A stretch of 64,000 nucleotides of DNA from Impatiens glandulifera (taxonomy: Eukaryota; Streptophyta; Magnoliopsida; Ericales; Balsaminaceae), in NCBI RefSeq assembly GCF_907164915.1, contig NC_061862.1, positions 128,721,641 to 128,785,640 of the forward strand, in the 5' to 3' direction. Of the stretch, positions 21,785 to 33,185 are shown one piece after another; position 1 is the stretch's first letter, and each line of letters begins with the position of its first letter. The notes beneath the pieces were generated by a model that worked only from the letters and a program-made list of their open reading frames with translations, ran no database searches and was not told where the DNA came from. Position numbers and translations under genes: made by a program.

Positions 21785-22525
21785 GTTAATTAAAAATCTT
21801 ATTCACATATTTTTCATCTATGTTTTTTCAATTGACCTATTATTATTTATCTTGTAACCTCATTCCGAGCATTTTATGTCCAACTATCTCATTGTATTAC
21901 TGATTTTTCTTCCCATCAGTTAAACCAACAAATTATCTCTTGTTGTCAATCGACCTTTCAGTACTTAGTATTGTGACTTTACTCTAAAGATTTTGTACTC
22001 GGAGATCTCATAATTACTAATCTCTTTAACATCAATTCGGTCAACGAACCATCTTATTCACATATTTAACCACAATTATCTTTGGTTCCCAAATCTATAT
22101 CTCCCAATTAATCTTATTACCTCATTTTGAGCATTTTACACCTGAACTATCTCATCATATTAGTGACATCTTACTTCGGTTAAACCAACAAACTCATTCA
22201 CATATTAACCACAATTATCTCTTGTTTCTCAATTGACTTTTCAGTACTTAATCTCATGACCTTACTCCGAGCATTTTGTACTTAATCATCTCATCATTAC
22301 CCAATTTTTATAATTACTTCCGCCAACTAACCATCTCCTATTCACATATTAACCACCACATATTTCATTGTACCCAATCGAACTCTCAATACTTATCTCA
22401 TGACCTCACTCCAAGAATATTGTACTCAACCATTTCATTGTTACCGGCCTCATCGACTAACCAACTACCTCATTCAAATATTTAACCATCGCATATCCCT
22501 TGTTCCTACTAATCAATCACCTCCA
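21785..22525. repeat. diverged tandem repeat, unit about 150 bp
   Basis: About five units share the same phrases in order: GGTTAA.CCAACNAA, TTCACATATTTAACCAC, TCTCTTGTTCCCAAT, TTTCAGTACTTA, CATGACCTCACTCCGAGCATTTT and ATCTCATCATTA. No coding sequence. Function unknown. Confidence 0.7.
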
Positions 22526-23185
22526 TAAACTAATCATCCCATTATTTATTCATATAAATTTTTATAATTATTTCAATTTTACCCATCATAATATTTAAAC
22601 ATTGGTCTTATGATGTATAATAAACATTTTAATTAATAAATCACTTAAAATTGTTAATTTATATTTATAATTTAATATATAATTTATATGATTAAACGTT
22701 CAAAATAAATCACTCAAACAAACATCATTCTTTAACATTATACAAAGTTAAAATAAAACATCAACCCATAACCAAACTAATTTACTCTCACGGTTATTCG
22801 ATGAAGTGCGAGAACTCAGTAACCTAGTAATAAACATTATTATAATATATAGATTAGCGTGACAAAATTAAATATTTTGGTGACAAGAAATATTGTATTT
22901 TCTCACTATATTCAACCAAATGTTATCCAGTTCAAATAAATGAGTATGTTGTGAGAGTATTTTTTTATATATAGAAGAACATGATGCCGTTGATGGTTTG
23001 GTGCTGAATACCTGGATCGGGTATGAGGAAAAAAATAGTGGTAACCTAGTTCAAGTTTCAATCGAGTTTACACCATCATTATTTTTTAAGTAAAGAAAAA
23101 AGAGGAAAAATAAAGTGAATATCAAAGTAGTACATTGACAATTATCATCTTCAAGCTTCAAGCAGGATAACACAAAACATCTTAT
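22526..23185. other. AT-rich stretch
   Basis: No supported feature; downstream flank of SDH7. Confidence 0.4.
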
Positions 23186-23288
23186 ACAAGAAACTTTATT
23201 AAGAACTTAATTTTGTCCTGCTGTTGTTGATTGAAACAAAAGCAGAAAAGAAATTAGCCAAGACCGGGGAGGAGACTCACTCCTCTCA

Positions 23289-25744
23289 TTATGCATTACT
23301 TGATTGTTTCCGAGCTTCTTCTCGCATTACTGCTCTCACATAGATCTCATAGCAACACCCTGAATTCAACACATGTAAGAAAAACAATAATGCAGCTTGG
23401 AATTATTAGTGAGAAAGCAGATGAAAGAGTGGTAATCATGACAAGATGAAATTTAAATAAATTTATGAATTTTTAGTTACTGAGTTTAGTTTCCAAATGT
23501 TTTTGCAACTAGATTCAGATGTATAAACAAAATAAATAGATAAATGTGTTTCCAAATGGAGCTGTAATGAAAAGTTGAGAACCCTACTAAATTTATCTCA
23601 TCAAAATTTGGATTTGGGTGTCATTTTGAAGGCTTGGGAAAATTAACTTTAGGTTGTTCAAAAACCTCGTTTTTGGGCAATGATTGGAAGGACCCATTAT
23701 TATTGTGGAGCTCAAATCACACGATCAAATTTGGGAAGCAAAGATCAAGTAACCCATTAACGTCAATAACCACTTTTCCGCAAAAAAATAACTTGGTAAA
23801 AGATCCTATGCTCAGCTTACAGGTAAAAGAAGCTGCCTAGATTTTGGTTCTTATTCATTTTCAAATGGACTACTGTATCTTATTTATTTCTAGTTGATTA
23901 GGAGAATTATGTGATGAAATTCTGATCAACTTAGTCAATTGTTTAGCACTTAAGTTGTACCTAATATCAATGTAGAACTATTTAGCATTTAAGAAGTAAC
24001 AAATTGAATACTAAATATAATCACTTGGAAACTGGATGCTGACAGCATTTTAAAACAGTCCCCAAACCTATTCCGTTGAAATGTTGAGCTTAACTAAGTT
24101 CATCAAATAATTGGATTGATTACATGACATTGCTTGATGATAATATGGATATTTAAGCTTATTTTACCACTAAACATGATACATAAATCACGGGTCAATA
24201 GGATTGGAACACACCTTAAGTCCATTACCTAAAAAGTTACTATAACCTAATAATACTCTTCAATCTTCCTGATCATTATAAGTTCCTTATTATTATTTAC
24301 AGCTAACACTTTATTGCATGAATCATAAATAAGGAAAACATTGTTCAAAGTAAAGTCAGGCGAGTCTCTGATGGATGATGACTTTATGTTAAGCGCCTTT
24401 GTACCAGGATCAAGTCTGTTCATAAAATATGTGATCATGTACTATCAAGATTGAGAGATCTCTTAAATCATTGGACACATGATAATTTGACTGTTCAATA
24501 TGTTTATAAACGCAAACATTGCTACACCTTTGTGTCTATAATACAATAGATGCATATCAGAAAGGTGATTTTCTTGATAAATTAATGCCTACTAACTTAA
24601 TCCAAAACAAACTTCCTTGAACTAATTCAAGTCTTATGCAACATCAGCAATAGCAATAAAGATTGTTTTGGAATTATTGTAGTAGGACACTATGAGCAAA
24701 ATATGTCAAGAGGGAGTTGGAATACTTCACAATCACAAGACCAAGCTCAATGAGCAGTATCATTCCAAGTAGGTGCTCCAGAAGGAACTACTTAACAAAG
24801 ATGGACAATGGCCCTTCAAGCTCTATATCTAACAACATTTAACATTTTAATCCTCCACTCTAAATGAAGGTAACAAAAGTAAGATATTGAATTTAAGACA
24901 TTAAGCAGTAGAAAGGGAAAGCTATTCAGAGCAATATAAAGTTGAAATGTTAACAAAAAGGATGCTGATAAGGTTACAGAATAAAACCAACATATATCAA
25001 ACGTGTAGAAGACAACTCTGATTGTAAGAAAGAACACATTAATTTGGAAGCTCAAGGAAGCAGTAGATGTTAAACTCTCATTAATAATTTCAGCTAGTTG
25101 AAACAAACAATACGTCCAAGAACAGTCGAAATAGAAACTTACCAGCCACAACAACGATGGTGAGAACATCCCCTATCCGTTTGATTACACGAACACCTGT
25201 CTTATGTGACTTGAACCGACTTAAGACTGGGTCTTCAGCTAAGAGCTTCATTGTAAGAAAACAGATATTAACAAATCATGTCATATTGGGAAGCTAAGGA
25301 CAAATCTAAACATTATATAATGATTATATATCAAACTTCATCTAGGTTCTCTACTCATACATTTCATTTTATCATATGATATTTCAGTCAAGAAAAGATA
25401 AGGGTAAGGATATTGATATGAGAGTGGACAAAATTTTCCATTTAGCTATTCTTTGAAGTCTAATTCAGCCTACAATTCATTAAAGGTCAAATAATAAAGA
25501 TGGGTCGACAAATATTAGATCAATTACACAGAACTCACAGCCTTCTCGCGAAGCCCTGGTTCAACATGGAATCCGCGACGAGAGAGAGATGAAGCATTTT
25601 CCGTCTTCTGTTTGGCAATTGACAAAAAAATGAATATCAAAATTGAAAGGAAATTGACGAACTTGTTAAGAAATATAGAGTTCAGAGCAATAATACATTA
25701 ATATAAGAACGGAAAACAGTGGCTTTGTTGAGGAAGAACGCCAT
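23289..25744 (-). CDS. SDH7: succinate dehydrogenase subunit 7, mitochondrial (4 exons)
   Basis: A plant-specific small subunit of respiratory complex II in the mitochondrial inner membrane. Exons on the minus strand: 25744-25697 (16 codons), 25607-25539 (23), 25245-25143 (34 codons plus 1 nt) and 23359-23289 (23 codons plus stop). All introns are GT-AG and phases match, giving 96 residues. The protein starts [12 protein letters not shown]; exon 2 holds [15 protein letters not shown], where cleavage of the targeting peptide is plausible; exon 3 holds [20 protein letters not shown] sequence and a hydrophobic [12 protein letters not shown] segment, the single likely membrane helix; the end is [16 protein letters not shown]. 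This agrees with my memory of Arabidopsis SDH7 in length and order. Intron 3 is long (1,783 bp). No breaks are seen, so the gene is probably active despite the transposon surroundings. The exon 1 donor is the least certain junction. Confidence 0.88.
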
Positions 25745-25759
25745 GGTTTCTGATTCGGA

Positions 25760-26009
25760 TGTCCGAGCGAGAAAGAGATCTGGTTTGATTAGAATAGTTG
25801 TAGCCAACTCAAAGAAAAACAAATATATTTATTTGAATAATATATAATAATTAATATTATAAATATTTAAATATATACTTTTTAATATTAAGTATTTTAT
25901 TTATTTTTTATAAATTATCAATACAGTAATATGAAATTTACTATTTAATTATATATTTATAAATTAATTTTTTTTATTTAAAATAATTTGAATATTTTAT
26001 TAACTTAAT
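25760..26009. other. AT-rich upstream flank of SDH7
   Basis: Very AT-rich; must contain the SDH7 promoter, but no distinct motif can be defended. Confidence 0.4.
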
Positions 26010-26242
26010 TTTAAATAAATAATAAATATTTTTAAAAAGTAATAATAGAGGAAAAAATAAAATTGAAATTATAAGATTATAATTAGAAGATAGAGTGATA
26101 GAGAAAATTAAATTTAAAACAAAAAAAAATTGTTTAATTATAATTTCTTTTAATTTATTAATTAAAATTGTCGTGTTACATCAACTCTTAAAAGGCATAA
26201 CTATAAGCGGAATAAATGCGTTCTATGCTGTGGCATTATTTG

Positions 26243-26428
26243 AAAAAGAGATGGGAGAGAGAATGACGTGGTGCAATTTTATTAGACAGAATAACAAAAT
26301 TTTTCGCTCTTCTCTTCCTTCTCAATTTTATCATTTATCCAATTAGTGATGTAGTGACACATTATTCTTTCCCTCAAATTCCCTCCCTCCCCTGTCACTC
26401 CTCTTTTTTTTAATAAGTAAGAAATAAT
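26243..26428. mobile_element. MITE, present in block copy 1 and absent in copy 2
   Basis: In copy 2 the text GCATTATTTGAAAATCCTCCCATAAGGG (28909-28936) runs straight across the place where copy 1 has about 185 extra bases. The insert has imperfect inverted ends (GGGAGAGAGAATG, and GGGAGGGAGGGAATT on the complement). It is the same family as 4255-4445, in the opposite orientation. The empty site in copy 2 supports insertion after the duplication. Confidence 0.6.
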
Positions 26429-26594
26429 CCATAAGAGTCGGTTATAATATTTTTAACTAACCCTATCCACACATGTATTAACTAAAGTTATTATTAACCA
26501 ACAAAAATTATTTAAAAACTATAGGAACTTATTATTAAGTTATTGTTTAATAAGAAAATTTGTTTGAAACTTATTTTTATAGAATAGAGATATT

Positions 26595-27140
26595 ATAAGA
26601 AGTTATTACAACACTCTCAACCCAGCTTCTTAATCTTCTCGGCTTAAAGCTTTGGTTTGTGGCATCAGCTAAGACATGAAAGAACAAAGTGGTTGAAATT
26701 TGATCCTGGTGTGTGTTGGGTTGTTTATTTGGCTCCTAATTATATAATAAATTTTTTTTAATTAATTTAGAAGGACATTTATGTTAAATAGGGACACGAC
26801 GGTCTTATAGGAAAAATACTCTTGAGTTGTCATCATTATATTATACAAGTAGAAAGAAACGACCTTATCAAAACATATCTGAGACATCTAGTATATACTT
26901 TTAGAGATAGTGAAATTTTTTATTTGTTTATGTTCTTATCTTTATTTGTTTCTTGTTTAACATTTGATTATATTGAAACTTCTTTCGGATGAAAGTCACT
27001 CCTAGATTTGAGGGGATTTTACACATTAAATTCTTAGTATTCTTATGTCGTTTATGTTTGATGTTTCTCGCTCCTAAAGATCCAATCAAGTGGGAAAAGT
27101 TAATTATCACAAGTGTGATTATTCCACTTTATTTCCAACA
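26595..27140 (+). mobile_element. LTR region of Copia C, copy 1 (left edge unclear)
   Basis: Ends CCAACA at 27140, followed by TAGTTGTATCAGAACTTGG, a degenerate primer-binding site for initiator tRNA-Met. The start of the LTR could not be fixed. Confidence 0.5.
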
Positions 27141-27190
27141 TAGTTGTATCAGAACTTGGTTCTAAGCATTTTTTTTACTGTGATTGATTT

Positions 27191-27955
27191 ATGGATATTA
27201 ACACAAACAAAACGATTTTGTTGAATGCTTTAAACTATCATATCTGAAAGGGTAAAATAAAATATCTTATATTTGTGAAGTCTTTGCATTTACCTATTTT
27301 TTGTTTTGAGAAAAACCCATCTCAAAATATGATGAGGAATGGGCTTTTGAGCATGAACATGTATGTGGTTTCATTCGTTAACTTGTTGAAAAAAATGTTT
27401 ATAACGACATACAACATGAGACAGATGCACCTACTTTGTGGAGTAAACTTGAGAATTTGTATGCTTCAAAGTCATGAAATGACAAATTATTTTTACTCTA
27501 AAAGATTGTTCATTTGCGATATAGTGATAGTGTTTCTATGGTTGATCACTTGAATGACTTTCAGGGTGTTCTTGATTAGATGTCAAGAATATGAATAAAC
27601 TTCGAAGACGATGTTCAAGGAATTTGGTTATTGACTACTCTTCATGATTCATGAGAGACTTTTAAAATTTCTCTTTGTAACTTTGTTTTTAATGGTGTAG
27701 TAACATTGGAGATTTCCCAAGATGTCTTGGATGAAGAATTGAGACAAAAATCTCAAGGTTCTTCGTCACAGTCAAATATGTTTGTTGCTGAAAACCGGGG
27801 AAGACATGATAGTAGAGGTGAGAAAGATAAGTCAAGACACGAGAGTCAAAACACAAGCCAACTAATGTTACAATTTTGGTAAAAGTGGACACATAAAGAC
27901 AGTAAAAGCTCAAAAATGAAGCAAATACATCTAAGAAAAAGTAAGATGATTATAA
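27191..27955 (+). pseudogene. Copia C gag, copy 1, broken
   Basis: Frames spread over 27191-27950 match plant Copia gag: start MDINTNKTILLNALNYHI, then KSLHLPIF, an EWAFEHEHVCGFIR-like region, DHLNDFQGVLD and a degenerate zinc-knuckle region at 27860-27920. Several stops and frameshifts. The same protein is encoded by copy 2 from 52143. Confidence 0.7.
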
Positions 27956-27959
27956 AGAT

Positions 27960-28689
27960 TGAAGGAAATATGTCCTTTAATTTAATGTGAAATGACTAAA
28001 CTTAGATAGGACAATTAACAGTGATAATTTAATCTGATTATGTTAGGAGTCGTAGTGCTTTGCTAGAAGCCAACTACGATTAATGGGGTTAAACCCATAA
28101 CTATTATAATTGGGTCCTATGAGGTCACACACTTAGAGTTGACAGAATAGATTAATGAGAATGAAATCCAATTATTAATAATATATTAGATATTATTAAT
28201 AATTAGAAATAATATTTTATTTATGAAATAAAATAATTAACCATGGTTAATTGATTATGGAAACGTGATATATTAAATTAATTATGAATATAATGATTTG
28301 AAATATATTTTATTTAGAAAATAAACGTTTATTATAAATATTAATTGCAAAACGGAGGAAACCAAAAAATGGTCTTTTGGTTTTCTTTTACTCTGACTCT
28401 CTAATTTAACAGTTTAAAATAAGGATATGGGAGATGGTGAATGTGTGATTGAAAAACTCATTTTTTTCCATAAGAAATTAGATTGCTTCTGTTGTTCTTT
28501 CGTCCTAGCAGTCGAAGTCAACTGAATCTTGACGAGTTCGTGTGGACCAAGTAGAGGAGCAACACGTGGGGCTCTCATCCTTTATAAAATTAATAATATA
28601 TATATTATTATTAAAAATATGTTACATTTATATTTTATTATTATAATTAAATACAATTATAAAATAAAAATAATAAAAAGTGAAAAAGT
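27960..28689 (+). other. possible partial LTR of another Copia family
   Basis: Begins TGAAGGAAATATGTCC and contains GGGTCCTATGAGGTCACACAC, phrases that resemble LTRs of some plant Copia families. No end or target duplication could be found, and there is no ORF. Weak call. Confidence 0.35.
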
Positions 28690-29127
28690 AGAAAAATAAT
28701 AAATAATAAAATTTTAAAAAGTAATAATAGAGAAATAAAACATTGAAATTATAAAATTATAATTAGAGGATAGAGTTAGAAAAAAAAATTAAATTTAAAC
28801 AATAAAAAATATGTGTGATTATAATATTTTTTAGTTATTAGTTAAAATTTTCTTAACATATTATTACATCAATTTTTAAAAGGCTGAATAAATGCGTTCC
28901 TTGCTTTGGCATTATTTGAAAATCCTCCCATAAGGGTCTGTTATAATATTATTTAACTAACCTTATCCACACTTCAAATGTATTAACTAAAGTTATCATT
29001 AACCAAAAAAAATATTTTAAAATTATAGGAACCTAATTATTAAGTTATTCTTTAATAAGAAAATTTGTTTGAAACTTATTTTTTTTTTATAGAATAGTGA
29101 TTATTCCGCTTTATTCCCAACATAGTG
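28690..29127 (+). repeat. duplicated block, copy 2, left part
   Basis: Same flank as 26010-26590, then a jump to the last about 20 bp of the C LTR (29101-29122, ending CCCAACA) and TAGTG, where element A is inserted. The rest continues at 52094. Confidence 0.7.
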
Positions 29128-30634
29128 TGTTGGGTCAAATTATTTTGAGTCTAATCTTTTTTGATGCGAGTGTATTGAAAATCAATTTCATTAGACTTTG
29201 TTTTAATGAGGTTCATTAGACCGATTTAGCATTAGATACACAAAGTTAGACGTGCAGTCTAACTGGAGGAATTAGACGTGCAGTCTAACTCGTGGAGTTA
29301 GACGTGTAGTCTAATAGACTCGTAATTAGACGTGTAGTCTAACTCGTGGAGTTAGACGTGTAGTCTAATGGATTCGGAATTGGACGTGCAGTCTAATTGA
29401 TTCGGAATTAGACGCGCAGTCTAACTCGTAGAGTTAGACGTGCAGTTTAATGAATCCGTAATTAGACGTGCAGTGTAACTCGTGGAGTTAGACGTGCAGT
29501 CTAATGGATTGTGAAAGTTAGACGTGTAATCTAATTCCTTCAGACTAGTCTGAAGTGGAACCGTAATTAGACGTGCAGTCTAACTCATGGAGTTAGACGT
29601 GCAGTCTAATAGAAAGAGAAAGTTAGACGTGCCGTCTAACTCCTTCAGATTAGTCTGAAGTGATTGCAATTAGACGTAAGTCTAATCCCATTAGACCAGG
29701 TGGTCTAATGGATTCTGTTATTAGACGGGGATGTTTGATTTCATTAGACGAGGTCGTCTAATTGAAATACGTCTAATGCTTTGCTTAATTAGTTGCTTGA
29801 AGCTAGCACCCGCCTACCCACGTGCTATAGTTGTACGCTACTCCTGCTCCACTTTCTAGTGAAGATCAGTACGACAGCCCGATGCAACCAATTAACTAAT
29901 GACACGTAGGCGAATATCCTTCCCACTACTTGTTTTGCAGGTAAATCACTGAAGAATATTCGGCGCATGACCTGCTGTGTACGGCCACGATCCTTGTATT
30001 CAGAGTCTACTGTGTACAATGGAGGCGTTCAATGGAAGAGTGCCACGTATCATTATGAAGATTCGATCGTTGGTACCTGCTCATATTTAAAGATTCTAAA
30101 GGACAACAGAAGAACTGTCAGAACAAAGAGAGCAAACAAGCCTGAATTACAGAGAGTATTTGATTGATCATTTTGATATCCAGAAACTGTTAGCTACTTT
30201 CTTGCTTTACTGTGTGTTAATCAAGAGAGAGTTAGAATCAAAGCATCCTTTAGCTGAGTGATATTCTTCATCTTGTAAGTTAAACAATGTGTGTTTTATT
30301 CAACTGTGAGCTAAGTGTGTGCAAACTGTATTTGATTCAAATCATAGTATAGTGAATCCTTTCGGTGGTTGGAAGAAGGGGTGACGTAGGAGAGTTTCCT
30401 CCGAACATCCATAAACAAACTGCTATGTTGTTCTTTTGTCATCTTCACATTTTTCATCTTAAGCTTCAAACCTAAGTAAACATTTTTGCACTTGATTCTG
30501 TTTCAAGTGTTTACAAGGGTTTGCGTAGAATAGAAAGGGAATTAAATCCATAACAAGATTTCTTTCAAACCGTTTTTCATAAGCCTTCATCAATCGCCAG
30601 ACCCCCGTCTCTATCTATTAAGCCGATCCTATCA
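29128..30634 (+). repeat. 5' LTR of element A (1,507 bp)
   Basis: TGTTGGGTC...CCTATCA. The first half, 29235-29760, is packed with TTAGACGTGCAGTCTAA-type palindromes. Directly followed by the primer-binding site. Confidence 0.9.
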
Positions 30635-30636
30635 AT

Positions 30637-30651
30637 TGGTATCAGAGCTTT
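30637..30651 (+). other. primer-binding site of element A
   Basis: TGGTATCAGAGCTTT matches the 3' end of plant initiator tRNA-Met over the first 12 bases, the usual Copia primer. Confidence 0.85.
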
Positions 30652-30683
30652 GTTTCTATTCTCAAGCTCAAAGATCCTGAATC

Positions 30684-31829
30684 ATGTCAATCATCAATGA
30701 GATCCCTATTCTGTCAAGAGATAACTGTGAATACTGGATGATGAGAATGCAAGCTCACTTGGCTGCCCTTGATTGTGATATGTGGAGCGTCATTACTGAT
30801 GGCCCCATAAAGATTTGGAAGCCAAGAAGTGAGTGGACTATAGAAGACAAGATGACCAACAACCTGGATAAAGTTGCTAGGAATATTCTGTATCAGTCGA
30901 TCAACACGAATGTATTCTATAAAATCAAGTCATGTTCCTCTACTAAAGAGATATGGGATAAGCTTACTCAGATTTATGGTAGAAACATTCAAGCAATGAA
31001 AGATCAGAAAATTTTCATATGTGTTGAAAACAAATCCAAATGGGCTGATAACGACTCAGAGGAGTCTCCTACCGAAAGAGAGACTGAAGTTGTTACATAT
31101 TTGATGGCAGATGACCAATCCAAAGTAAATGCCATCACTACCCCAGAATTTACAAATGAAGAGTGAACTAATGCACTAAATGAAATGGTCATTGAGTACA
31201 AAAAGTTAACTAACACTTTTTACGAAATGAATGTAAAATATGAATCAACTGTTCTTTCTTCTAACAAAGAATTTGAATCAAATATTTTTTGATAAAAACA
31301 TAGCATAGATCTCATCTGAGAATGAGATGCTCAAAGAACAGATTCAAATTCTTTCATCTGAAAACAAGAGGTTAAACTATGTTGTCAGTGCATGGACAAG
31401 GTCTATAGATGCTGTCAAACATCAGATCAGTATGTTAAGACCTGCTGGATCTAGATCTGGTTTAGGATTTGACAGCAATGATCCTAACCTGCCCTGCAAA
31501 ACGTCAAACTCAACAAATGACAAGCTTAAGCCAATAAGTTTTGTTAAAGGGAGTTTGACTAATAGTGAATCTGATCCTATTCACGAAGAAGTAGTTGTTA
31601 AGAATGAAATTATCTATGTCATGCCGACTGTTAGCTGACTGAAGAATAAATTAGAAGCAGCTAGAAAGTCTGGCAATCCAAAACCTGACTCAAAGTCAAG
31701 GAGCTTTAAAAGAAAGTCTTCTTCAAAAGCTAAGGGATTAGTGGCTAGCAGAAATTCGTCTGCTAAATTAAAAACATACACATTAATCACAACACAAAAT
31801 GGGAAATCCATTAGAATAACTCAAATATG
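30684..31829 (+). pseudogene. element A gag, internally deleted and interrupted
   Basis: The start (30684, MSIINEIPILSRDNCEYW) and the DUF4219/UBN2-type capsid region are intact to about 30990 (KLTQIYGRN). The next part jumps to the ENKSKWADNDSEESP stretch that normally follows the zinc knuckle, so the second half of the capsid and the knuckle appear deleted. After the TGA at 31164 the linker continues in pieces with a stop-rich part near 31290. The reading frame is then cut by element B at 31834 and resumes at 45485. Confidence 0.75.
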
Positions 31830-31834
31830 GATTC

Positions 31835-33145
31835 TGTTAGATAAATTAGACCGGTTCACAGAACTTAACACATAAACCTTCCATGCAGGAACAAGGAACT
31901 GGACCGGAGAAATAAATGGACCGGTTAAGAAGACTAACCGGTCAAGCTATTAAACCGACCAGGAACATTTGGAACATGACCGCACAAAGAAAGGATCGAC
32001 CAGAGCTAAGAACCGGAAACACCAGACAGCCGATCAGCCACAAGGCAAAGGAATAACCGGAAGCTGTCCGGTTAAACCAATCACACCAGAAGCCATTCGG
32101 TCAAGTCAAATGACCGACCAGTATAAGAAGATACTTCGGGTATCTGTTGAAGATGATACCAAAGGAACAGACTGAACACTTCCATATACATACAAGTTTG
32201 AGGAAAGTCTGCAGGCTGCAGAAGACAGTCCTACAGGATCTTTCCACTTCGGGATAAATCAGAAAGGAGATCTTCCAAGTACAGACAACTGTCTAACCAA
32301 CAATTACCACATTGAGTAAAAGACAAACTTAGCAGGTTTGTCTTACACACCGGAAGAACAGACTGCCAAGTCTATGAAGTTGACCGCCAGGTCTGATAAG
32401 ATGACCGCCAGGTCCGAATCACTGAATCACTGAACTTCTGCTCAGCCAATCAGATTCAAGGAAGTGAAATATGACCGTTGGCATATTTCACCTATAAAAG
32501 GTGCAGTTGAAGAAGAGTAAATGAGACTCACATTGAGAGACATACAACAAGACATAAGTGATACAATGAGCATTTAATTCATAAGCAATAAGATTGTGTT
32601 CTATCTCTAAGAGAAAGCCTAAGTGCTAAAGTTGAAGTGTGTATTTTACAATTTCGGTATAAATTGTAAGGGTATTATCGAGCAGGAAATAAGTCTCGAT
32701 CGGATTGTACTTGTATTCCTTAGTGAATATCCTTCTCGCGGTTTCGAGAGGAATGGGTGACGTAGGAGTTTTATCTCCGAACATCCATAAAATCTGTCTT
32801 GTTATTTACTTTCTGCAAGTTCCATTTTCTAACCGACCCGTACTAACTTACCTACGCCGCTCTAACCTACTTAACTCTATCCAAACCGGATCACTAGGTT
32901 ACAAAAACCGACCCATCAATCTTCAAACCTTCATCATCCGAAACCGGTTCTGCCTATCATACAAGTGTGCTGCTTCAACCTGAAACAATCCTCTTCCGCG
33001 CTTGAACCTAGTTCAAGGGTTTGTGACAGTTTGTGTAGTATTGAAACCCCGGTGTTAATCTCTAACAAGATTAATCACCACCTTTTGAGTGAGACGCGCT
33101 AACCGGCCCAACCCCGGTCCTCCATCGGCGACCTAGATCCTAACA
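31835..33145 (+). repeat. 5' LTR of element B
   Basis: TGTTAGATAAATTAG...ATCCTAACA, 1,311 bp. TATA box at 32493-32499. Short ORFs in it are not considered real. Confidence 0.93.
32493..32499 (+). promoter_or_regulatory. TATA box in the 5' LTR of element B
   Basis: CACCTATAAAAGG, 658 bp from the LTR start; the same box is at the same offset in the 3' LTR. Confidence 0.75.
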
Positions 33146-33147
33146 AT

Positions 33148-33163
33148 TGGTATTAGAGCCAAG
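33148..33163 (+). other. primer-binding site of element B
   Basis: TGGTATTAGAGCCAAG, close to the initiator tRNA-Met complement TGGTATCAGAGCCAGG, two mismatches. Confidence 0.85.
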
Positions 33164-33185
33164 TAGTTTCAATACTCAAGCAAGC

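Larger units (their letters stand above)
26010..27959 (+). repeat. duplicated block, copy 1 (flank plus start of Copia C)
   Basis: Matches copy 2 at 28690-29127 continued at 52099-52930. Both have the same AT-rich flank (AAAAAGTAATAATAGAG ... AATTAAAGTTAT-type text), the same end of an LTR (TTATT.CCAACATAGT) and the same following gag. Copy 2 lacks most of the LTR (26595-27110) and a MITE. Confidence 0.75.

Noticed and set aside
27275..27553. 92-aa ORF as a host gene
   Set aside because: Frame-shifted shadow of the Copia C gag; the gag motifs appear in the neighbouring frames and again at 52143-52900.
31969..32175. ORF in the element B LTR, repeated at 44303-44509
   Set aside because: Present in both LTR copies only because the LTRs are duplicates; no domain, and located upstream of the LTR TATA box.
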